From the NCBI RefSeq assembly GCF_002192695.1, contig NZ_MTLG01000086.1:228083-292082 (forward strand): a DNA stretch of 64,000 nucleotides. Reading direction: 5' to 3'. The translations under genes were made by a program, and so were the position numbers. The notes below the pieces were generated by a model. The model did no database searches. It had not been told where the DNA came from and saw nothing but the letters and a program-made list of their open reading frames with translations. Positions 58,443-64,000 of this stretch are shown here, one piece after another (within the stretch, counting starts at the first letter, position 1; each line of letters starts with the position of its first letter). The stretch is from Achromobacter xylosoxidans (GTDB lineage Bacteria; Pseudomonadota; Gammaproteobacteria; Burkholderiales; Burkholderiaceae_B).

Positions 58443-58572
58443 TTAAAATGGCACGTTTGGCTTAGTGCCTTCCTGGTTTTTTGGGTCGATTTCCCCCTGT
58501 CGGGGAACGGCGGACCGGGGGGCGGCAAGCGGCCTATCATCAAGCCAACTCATCGCATTCGTACGGAATTTT

Positions 58573-59358
58573 ATGCACCCGATGCTCAACATCGCCATCA
58601 AGGCGGCCCGGCGTGCCGGCACCATTATCAACCGTGCCAGCATGGATTTGGAACGACTCAGCGTGGCTCGCAAGGGGCCGCGGGATTATGTCACGGAAGT
58701 CGATCGCGCCGCCGAGGAGTCGATCGTCGAGACGCTGCGCGCGGCTTACCCGGACCACGCCGTCCTGGGCGAGGAATTCGGCCTGCAAGGCCCCGACCAG
58801 GCCGAATTCCAGTGGATCATCGATCCCCTGGACGGCACCACCAACTTCATCCACGGCCTGCCCAACTACGCCGTGTCGATCGCGCTGACGCAGCGCGGCC
58901 AGGTCACGCAGGCGGTCATCTATGACCCGACCCGCAATGAACTGTTCACGGCCAGCCGTGGCAGCGGCACCTTCCTGAACGACCGCCGCGTGCGCGTCTC
59001 GGGCCGCACCCGCTACCACGAGGCCCTGCTGGGCGCGCACTGGCCCAACTCCGGCGATCCGGAACAAGGCTCCGCGCGTTTCCGCCAGATGGCCGAAGGC
59101 AGCACCGGCGTGCGCCGCCTGGGCTCCACCGTGCTGGACCTGGCCTACGTGGCCTGCGGCCGCCTGGACGGCTTCTGCGGCGTGGGCCTGAAGGCCTGGG
59201 ACCTGGCGGCAGGCAGCCTGATGGTGCTGGAAGCCGGCGGCCTGGTCGCTGACTTCGACGGCGAGCAAGGCTGGATGGACAGCGGCAACGTGCTGGCCGC
59301 CAGCCCCAAGATCTTCACGCAGATGCTGTCGTCGCTGAATCCGCCGTCGGCGGCTTGA
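58573..59358 (+). CDS. suhB: Inositol-1-monophosphatase SuhB
   Basis: A 261-aa lithium-sensitive phosphatase family protein; in E. coli SuhB also acts on rRNA transcription antitermination. Metal-binding motifs are GEEFG, WIIDPLDGTTNFIHGLPNYAVSIAL and KAWDLAAGSLMVLEAGG, with the usual Glu and Asp ligands. The start is the ATG at 58573. Divergent from trmJ. A terminator follows. Confidence 0.93.
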   Translation: MHPMLNIAIKAARRAGTIINRASMDLERLSVARKGPRDYVTEVDRAAEESIVETLRAAYPDHAVLGEEFGLQGPDQAEFQWIIDPLDGTTNFIHGLPNYAVSIALTQRGQVTQAVIYDPTRNELFTASRGSGTFLNDRRVRVSGRTRYHEALLGAHWPNSGDPEQGSARFRQMAEGSTGVRRLGSTVLDLAYVACGRLDGFCGVGLKAWDLAAGSLMVLEAGGLVADFDGEQGWMDSGNVLAASPKIFTQMLSSLNPPSAA

Positions 59359-59385
59359 GGCGGAACGCTTCCGCCAGAATGAAAT

Positions 59386-59410
59386 AAACCGGCCAATGGC
59401 CGGTTTTTTC
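59386..59410. terminator. Terminator between suhB and the nos cluster end
   Basis: AAACCGGCCA-A-TGGCCGGTTT stem, T run on the right. It can act on both the suhB and the apbE transcripts. Confidence 0.88.
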
Positions 59411-59426
59411 ATGCGCGGGCGCAGGC

Positions 59427-60425
59427 TTAGCCGGCCTGACCGTGCAATACCAATCGCCCATCCGCCATCACAAACCACGCCTGCAGCCCCAACTCCCGCA
59501 CCACCGCCTGCGCCGCCTCCAGCGGCATGTGCGAGAAAGCCGTGGACAGCGCATCGGCCATGGTGGCGGACGGCGCCATGACGGACACGCTCAGGTACCG
59601 CGGCCGCGCGAGTCCGGTGCGGGGATTGAACAGATGCGTGTACCGGCCCGCAGGGTCGATGGCGGTGCCATAGCCGCCGGAAGTCGCCAGGGCCTGGTTC
59701 GTCATGCTGGCGCTTGCCAGCAGGCGCGCCGGGTCGCGCGGATCGGCGATGCCGACCTTCCACGCTTGCGGCGCCGCGCTGCTGTCCAGCCCCTGTATCT
59801 CGCCCATGTCCACCAGCGCCCGCGCCAGCCCGGCGCGCCTGAGCAGGTCGGTGACGCGGTCGGTGATGTAGCCCTGGGCGATGCCGTTGAGCGTGATGCC
59901 CATGCCGGGACGCAGCAGTTCGATGCGGCTGCCGTCCAGCTTCACGTCGGCATGGGACACGCGCGACAGCGCCTGCGCGATGGCCTGGGGCGGCGGACCG
60001 TCAGCGGCGGCGCCCGGCTGCGAGAAGTGTTCGGCATACAGCTGCCACAAGGGCTGTACGGTGGGGTCGAACATGCCCGAGGTCAGTTCGCTGTAGCGCC
60101 GGCTTTCGCTCAAGAGCCGCAGCAGGTCGGCCGGCGGATGGTCCAGGAAGCCCTGGCGGTTCAGGACCGACAGCGCGCTGTCGTCGCGGTACAGGCTGAA
60201 GATGGCTTCCAGCCGCCGCAGTTCCTGCAAGGACTGCGCGATCAGGCGCTGGGCCGTGCCGGTGTCGGGATGGTAGAGGCGCAGCTCGGCGTCGGCCCCC
60301 AGCGCCGTGCCTTGCCAGGTGGTGGGTGCAATCGAGGCGGCGGCGCGGCGCGCGGCGACGGGAGCGAGCGCGAGCGCGCTGGCTGCGGCGGCGATGCCGA
60401 TGAAACGGCGGCGGGTAGGGTTCAT
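59427..60425 (-). CDS. apbE: FAD:protein FMN transferase (ApbE/NosX)
   Basis: A 332-aa flavin transferase exported by a Tat signal (PTRRRFIGIAAAASALALAPVAA). It transfers FMN onto a threonine of target proteins; in nos clusters the NosX form flavinylates NosR. Recognised by LRRLEAIFSLYRDDSALSVLNRQG, MGITLNGIAQGYITDRVTDLLRRAGLARALVDMGEIQGL and ATSGGYGTAIDPAGRYTHLFNPRTG. It is the last gene of the nosDFYL-apbE block, 25 bp after nosL. Confidence 0.92.
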   Translation of the reverse strand: MNPTRRRFIGIAAAASALALAPVAARRAAASIAPTTWQGTALGADAELRLYHPDTGTAQRLIAQSLQELRRLEAIFSLYRDDSALSVLNRQGFLDHPPADLLRLLSESRRYSELTSGMFDPTVQPLWQLYAEHFSQPGAAADGPPPQAIAQALSRVSHADVKLDGSRIELLRPGMGITLNGIAQGYITDRVTDLLRRAGLARALVDMGEIQGLDSSAAPQAWKVGIADPRDPARLLASASMTNQALATSGGYGTAIDPAGRYTHLFNPRTGLARPRYLSVSVMAPSATMADALSTAFSHMPLEAAQAVVRELGLQAWFVMADGRLVLHGQAG

Positions 60426-60450
60426 GGCGATAGGCCTGTAGAGGCGCGGG

Positions 60451-60951
60451 CTATTGGGCGAAGACATAGCTTTCCGGCACATCGGCAAAGGTGACGACGC
60501 GGCCGCCGTGGGTGTCGGCGAAAGCCTGCGCAGGGTCGCGGCGGGAGAAGGGGATGGCGTCTTCGGCGCCCATGCCGCCGATGTAGCGGCCTTCGATGAC
60601 GTAGTACGCCTGCCGCGCGTCGATCCAGGCCGACGGGTCCGGCGCGCCGCCCGCGCCCGCGGTGGACATGTCGTTGACGTAGATGGCGCTGATGCCCTTG
60701 GGTTCTTCGGGCAGCAGGGTGTAGGCGAACACCTGCTTGATCGAGGAGAACCACACCGGCGTGGCCTGTCCCTTGAGGAATATCTGCCCCTTGGGGCCGT
60801 TGTGTTCGCTCAGCGCCATGCCGCAGTAATGGCCGACGGACTCCGTCGTCACGGCCTGCGGCGGGGGCGCGGTTTCTGGCGCGGCGCCGCTGCCGCAGCC
60901 CGCGGCCAGCAGCACGATGGAGGCGGCCAGCATGAGTCGCAGGGATTTCAT
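60451..60951 (-). CDS. nosL: Copper-binding lipoprotein NosL
   Basis: A 166-aa lipoprotein (lipobox LAAGC, Cys19) that binds Cu(I) for assembly of the NosZ copper centres. The HYCGM motif (Cys43, Met45) holds copper ligands, and the end SRRDPAQAFADTHGGRVVTFADVPESY is typical of NosL. The start overlaps the nosY stop by 4 bp. Confidence 0.93.
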   Translation of the reverse strand: MKSLRLMLAASIVLLAAGCGSGAAPETAPPPQAVTTESVGHYCGMALSEHNGPKGQIFLKGQATPVWFSSIKQVFAYTLLPEEPKGISAIYVNDMSTAGAGGAPDPSAWIDARQAYYVIEGRYIGGMGAEDAIPFSRRDPAQAFADTHGGRVVTFADVPESYVFAQ

Positions 60952-61778
60952 AGCGGTTTGTTCCTGAAAGCCGCGGTCGCCAGCAGGAACGGCACGGCGA
61001 TCCACAGCAGCAGCGCCGCGATCAGCGCGGCGAGCGGCAGGCTGGCCTGGTCGCTCACGCCGGCCATGCCGGCATACAGCGAAATGTTCTCGAAGCCCGT
61101 CAGGTTGAGCAGGCGGTACACGTCGGACGGGTTGAGCAGCAGCAGCGCGTTGAGCAGGCCGGGGCTGACGTGGCGGCCCTGGTCGGCCGCCAGCACGCCC
61201 AGCAGCGCCATGTCGTAGATCACCACGAAGAACAGCCAGACGCCGACCGCGATGCCGGCGGCGGTGGCGCGTTCGCGCACCAGGGAGCTGATCAGGTAGC
61301 CCATGGCGAGAAAGCTGGCGCCCAACAGCACGCTGGCGCCGATCAAGAGGGCGAACGGCTGCCAGGCGCTGGCGTCCAGGCCGCCATAGGCCCATTGCAG
61401 CGCCAGCCCTGCGGAACCGTAGCCCGCGCCCGTGGCCAGCGCCAGGATGGCCAGGTGGCCGATGAACTTGCCGATCAGCACCTGGCCGCGCGACACCGGG
61501 TAGCTGAGCAGCAGCGCCATGGTGCCCCGGTCGACCTCGCCGACCACGGCGTCATAGGCCAGCAGCATGGCGATGAGCGGCACCAGGAAGATCGACAGGC
61601 TGGACAGGCTGACCACCGTGACGGTCAGCGGCTCGGCCTTGACCGTGCCTGTGGGCGAGCTCCCCAAGAGGCCCAGCGCCAGCGCCAGGGCGGCCAGCAG
61701 CAGGGCGGTCGCCAGCACCCAGCGGTTGCGCAGGCCGTCGCGGATTTCCTTGCCGATGATGGTGCATACCGCGTTCAT
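60948..61778 (-). CDS. nosY: Nitrous oxide reductase maturation ABC permease NosY
   Basis: A 276-aa six-helix ABC permease of the NosY type, starting MNAVCTIIGKEIRDGLRNRWVLATALLLAALALALGLLGSSPTG. Together with NosF and NosD it supports delivery of sulfur or copper to the NosZ Cu-Z centre. 4-bp overlaps to both nosL and nosF indicate tight coupling. Confidence 0.93.
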   Translation of the reverse strand: MNAVCTIIGKEIRDGLRNRWVLATALLLAALALALGLLGSSPTGTVKAEPLTVTVVSLSSLSIFLVPLIAMLLAYDAVVGEVDRGTMALLLSYPVSRGQVLIGKFIGHLAILALATGAGYGSAGLALQWAYGGLDASAWQPFALLIGASVLLGASFLAMGYLISSLVRERATAAGIAVGVWLFFVVIYDMALLGVLAADQGRHVSPGLLNALLLLNPSDVYRLLNLTGFENISLYAGMAGVSDQASLPLAALIAALLLWIAVPFLLATAAFRNKPL

Positions 61779-62677
61779 ACGTCTTCCCGTTCAAGCAGAT
61801 GTGCGTAGATGTCGTCCAGGCCCGGGACCTGGATGTCGAGGTCGGCGATGGCCGCGGACAGCGCGCCGATGCCGCGGATCGCCTCCACCTTGCCGCTCTC
61901 GGGGCAGGTCAGCTCGTAGCGCCCGGCGTCGATGCGGCGCCAGTCGCCGCCCGGCGGCTGCGCGCTGGCTTCGGCCAAGGTCAGGCGGATGCGGATGGGC
62001 AGGCCGGTGGAGCGCCGCAGCGCCGACATGGCGCCGTCGGCGATCTTTTTTCCGGCCTTCATCACGACGATGCGGTCCGCGTGGCCGGCCAGCTCGGACA
62101 GGGCGTGCGTGCTCAGCAGTATCGTGGCGCCGGCCGCGCGCAGTTCATGCACGATGTCGTAGAACATCAGGCGCGAGGCGGGGTCCAGGCCGGTGGTGGG
62201 CTCGTCGAACAGCAGCACGCGGGGCTGGCCCAGCAGCGCCTGGGCCAGCGCCAGGCGCTGCCGCATGCCCTTGGAGTAGCCGCCCACGCGGCGGCGCGCG
62301 GCGCCGGCGATGCCGACCTTTTCCAGCAGCGCGGCGTTGCCCGACAGCGGCTGGCGCTTGAGCCTGGCGTAGAACGCCAGGGTTTCCTCGCCGGTCATCG
62401 ACGGATGCAGCGCCACGGTTTCGGGCAGGTAGCCGATGCGGCCGCGCAGGCGTGCCGCGGCCGGGCTATGGGCATCCTGGCCGAAGATCGCGACGCGGCC
62501 GCGGGTGGGGCGTATCAGGCCCAGGATGAGCTTGATCATCGTGCTCTTGCCGGCGCCGTTGTGTCCGGCGAGCGCGACGCATTCGCCTTCGCGCAGCTGC
62601 AGGTCCAGGCCGTCGATGGCCCGGTGCGCGCCGTAGTGCTTGCTGGCGCCGGTCAGCGCCACCAGGTCGGTGCTCAT
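61775..62677 (-). CDS. nosF: Nitrous oxide reductase maturation ABC ATPase NosF
   Basis: A 300-aa ATPase. Walker A GHNGAGKST at residues 38-46, signature YSKGMRQRLALAQAL, Walker B VLLFDEPTTGLDP, H-loop LLSTHALSEL. It powers the NosDFY complex. The start overlaps the nosD stop by 4 bp. Confidence 0.95.
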   Translation of the reverse strand: MSTDLVALTGASKHYGAHRAIDGLDLQLREGECVALAGHNGAGKSTMIKLILGLIRPTRGRVAIFGQDAHSPAAARLRGRIGYLPETVALHPSMTGEETLAFYARLKRQPLSGNAALLEKVGIAGAARRRVGGYSKGMRQRLALAQALLGQPRVLLFDEPTTGLDPASRLMFYDIVHELRAAGATILLSTHALSELAGHADRIVVMKAGKKIADGAMSALRRSTGLPIRIRLTLAEASAQPPGGDWRRIDAGRYELTCPESGKVEAIRGIGALSAAIADLDIQVPGLDDIYAHLLEREDV

Positions 62678-63852
62678 GGTGATTCCTTGGTGCTTGCGGT
62701 GGGCGGGGGCTGCATGAGCGGGGCGCTGTCGATCACGCCGCCGGGCAGGATGGCGGGAAACTGCGACTGCGCCCAGCGCACGATGGAAATCGACGGGCTG
62801 TTCAGCAGGATGCGGGCCGCCGGCGCGCGCCACAGCAGCTGGTCGACCACGTCGTTGGGCCGGTAGGCGGTATCGGCGATGCCGTCGCCGTCCAGGTCGA
62901 AGGCGGTGTTGTCGCTCCAGTAGTTGCCGCGTCCGTCCACCGACCAATCCAGCGTCCGCGTGCCCACGTACTTCACCTGGTTGCGGTTGTTGATGAAGGC
63001 GTTGCCGGAGATCTGGTTGCCTTCGGACCCGGCGGTGAAATGCACCCCGATGTCGCAGTTGGAAAAGTGGTTGTCCAGGAAAGTGTTGCGGTTGGCGTTA
63101 TAGATGAACACGCATTTCCCGGCGCGGTCCACGGTGTTGTTGGCGATCGTGGAATGGTTGGCGTAATTCAGCATCAGGCCCTGCTCATGGCTATCCAGCG
63201 CGACGTTGTCGCGCACCACCAGCCGGTGCGAGTACATGATGGCGTAGGCGATGTCGGTGCCGGTCGAAACGTTGCCGCTGATCTCGCTGTCGTTGGTGTA
63301 CATGTAGTGCACCGCATAGCGCAGGTCATGGAAGCGGTTGCCGCTGAACGTGTTGAGCTTGCTGGTGTTGACGAAGATGCCGTCGCGGCCGGCGGATATG
63401 TCGTTGTCCAGCACGCGCGTGCCAGGGGTGTTCCAGAGCGTCACGCCGTTGCCTCTCTCGGCCACGCGCAGCTCCTTGTTGCCCACGATGCGGTTGCCGC
63501 GGACCGTGGCGTCCGCCGGCCCCCAGACGTGCACGCCGACCAGGTTGTCCAGCACGTCGTTGCGTTCCACCAGCGCGCGGTGCGCCTCGCGGTCCAGGAA
63601 GATGCCGGCGTCCATGTCGGACAGGCTCAGGCCGGAGCGCGTGACGGTCAGGTTGCGCAGCGACACGTCCGCCGCCGTGACCCAGACCGTGCGCCCCTGG
63701 CGCGTGCCGACGATGATGGCTGAACGGTCCTGTGGGCCTTCCAGTGTGAGCGGCTTGTCGATGACGATGCCGCCGGCGTAGGAGCCGGACGCCAGCCGCA
63801 GCACGTCGCCGGCGGCGGCAGAGGCGACTGCCGCCGCCAGGTCCGCGCCCGT
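62674..63852 (-). CDS. nosD: Nitrous oxide reductase maturation protein NosD, 5' end missing
   Basis: Periplasmic beta-helix protein of the NosDFY complex. About 393 residues are native, from TGADLAAAVASAAAGDVLRLASGSY to the end, with the repeated CASH-type units (NRIVGNKELRVAERGNGVTLWNT, IFVNTSKLNTFSGNRF, GLMLNYANHSTIANNTVD). The export signal and the first residues, which NosD needs, are absent. Immediately upstream on the minus strand lies a 10-bp T run and then foreign repeat DNA. The ORF stays open through it by chance using a TTG start at 63966, giving a nonsense N-terminus. No nosZ is visible. Confidence 0.85.
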   Translation of the reverse strand, partial: TGADLAAAVASAAAGDVLRLASGSYAGGIVIDKPLTLEGPQDRSAIIVGTRQGRTVWVTAADVSLRNLTVTRSGLSLSDMDAGIFLDREAHRALVERNDVLDNLVGVHVWGPADATVRGNRIVGNKELRVAERGNGVTLWNTPGTRVLDNDISAGRDGIFVNTSKLNTFSGNRFHDLRYAVHYMYTNDSEISGNVSTGTDIAYAIMYSHRLVVRDNVALDSHEQGLMLNYANHSTIANNTVDRAGKCVFIYNANRNTFLDNHFSNCDIGVHFTAGSEGNQISGNAFINNRNQVKYVGTRTLDWSVDGRGNYWSDNTAFDLDGDGIADTAYRPNDVVDQLLWRAPAARILLNSPSISIVRWAQSQFPAILPGGVIDSAPLMQPPPTASTKESP

Positions 63853-63861
63853 TTTTTTTTT
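63852..63861. other. Ten-base T run at the nosD/repeat-gene junction
   Basis: The exact point where antisense nosD sequence stops and the repeat-protein sequence begins. Both neighbouring reading frames are truncated here, which is the mark of a join rather than of a normal gene boundary. Confidence 0.7.
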
Positions 63862-63862
63862 C

Positions 63863-64000
63863 GACACGACGTACAGCGACGGGCGGACTTCGCGCAGCAC
63901 ATCCAACTTGAGCGGTGGCTTGGACACGAGGTATAGCGACGGCACCACCTCCCGGAGCACGTCCAACCTGAGCGGCGGCTATGACACGACTTACAGCGAT
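63863..64000 (+). CDS. Fragment of a second 20-residue-repeat protein (5' end lost at the junction, 3' end beyond the window)
   Basis: Translates on the plus strand as DTTYSDGRTSRSTSNLSGGL, then DTRYSDGTTSRSTSNLSGGY, then DTTYSD. This is the same 20-residue unit as the protein at 27285. The last 48 bases (63953-64000) are identical to 27414-27461. The fragment lacks any start codon because the reading frame runs into the T run and antisense nosD, so the gene is cut at the join. The rest of it lies outside the window. Confidence 0.7.

Noticed and set aside
1..64000. tRNA, rRNA, transposase or integrase genes
   Set aside because: None seen after reading both strands; no acceptor-stem/T-loop pattern or DDE/tyrosine recombinase motif was noticed.

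Overview
The window is about 64 kb of high-GC, gene-dense chromosomal DNA from a betaproteobacterium, most likely Alcaligenaceae (Achromobacter/Bordetella type). This rests on three kinds of evidence seen here: several orphan Bug/TctC receptors and many LysR regulators, the dapA-bamC and roxA-mutS pairs, and a nosDFYL-apbE nitrous-oxide reductase maturation block. No rRNA, tRNA, transposase, integrase or CRISPR array was found. The genus is an inference from gene content, not from a marker gene.

Layout. 1-0.8 kb: tail of an EamA exporter and a small convergent gene. 1.05-9.25 kb: a minus-strand catabolic operon (HMG-CoA-lyase-like enzyme, SMP-30 lactonase, TRAP transporter DctPQM, family III CoA-transferase, Bug receptor) with a LysR gene upstream and a perfect T-N11-A dyad in the promoter region. 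9.3-19.5 kb: a beta-propeller-like protein, small proteins, a DUF3313 lipoprotein, a GNAT enzyme, a PaiB-like flavoprotein, an MFS/ArsR-type pair, a DUF1828/DUF1829 two-gene unit preceded by a LexA-box-like hairpin, a YpfJ-like metallopeptidase and a YciO-like protein. 19.5-26.9 kb: core genes (M50 protease, dapA, bamC, roxA, mutS). 27.3-28.6 kb: three small exported proteins, one built of exact 20-residue repeats. 28.9-34.5 kb: an aldose epimerase, oxidoreductases with a LysR regulator, a histone-H1-like protein and dodecin.

34.5-35.3 kb is a non-coding block of four degenerate ~95-bp direct repeats. Each ends in a DnaA-box-like nonamer, one of them the perfect TTATCCACA. I consider this the most unusual regulatory-looking DNA in the window.

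35.3-42.1 kb: an FMN reductase, then an oxalurate/ureide cluster (HpxZ, GntR, AtzE-type amidase, AtzG-type subunit, ABC transporter) with GntR-type palindromes at the promoter. 42.4-49.4 kb: two LysR genes around an MHS transporter, a 2-hydroxyacid dehydrogenase, a Bug receptor and a class II aldolase. 49.6-54.6 kb: an overlapping four-gene periplasmic operon (imelysin, di-heme oxidoreductase, imelysin, DUF1513), probably iron-linked. 54.8-59.4 kb: MscS channel, IclR/Bug pair with twin operators, trmJ, suhB. 59.4-64 kb: apbE-nosL-nosY-nosF-nosD.

The window ends in an anomaly. nosD loses its signal-peptide region at a 10-bp T run. Beyond that run lies the interior of a second copy of the 27-kb repeat gene in the opposite orientation, sharing 48 identical bases with it. 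This is either a real rearrangement or a chimeric or assembly join.
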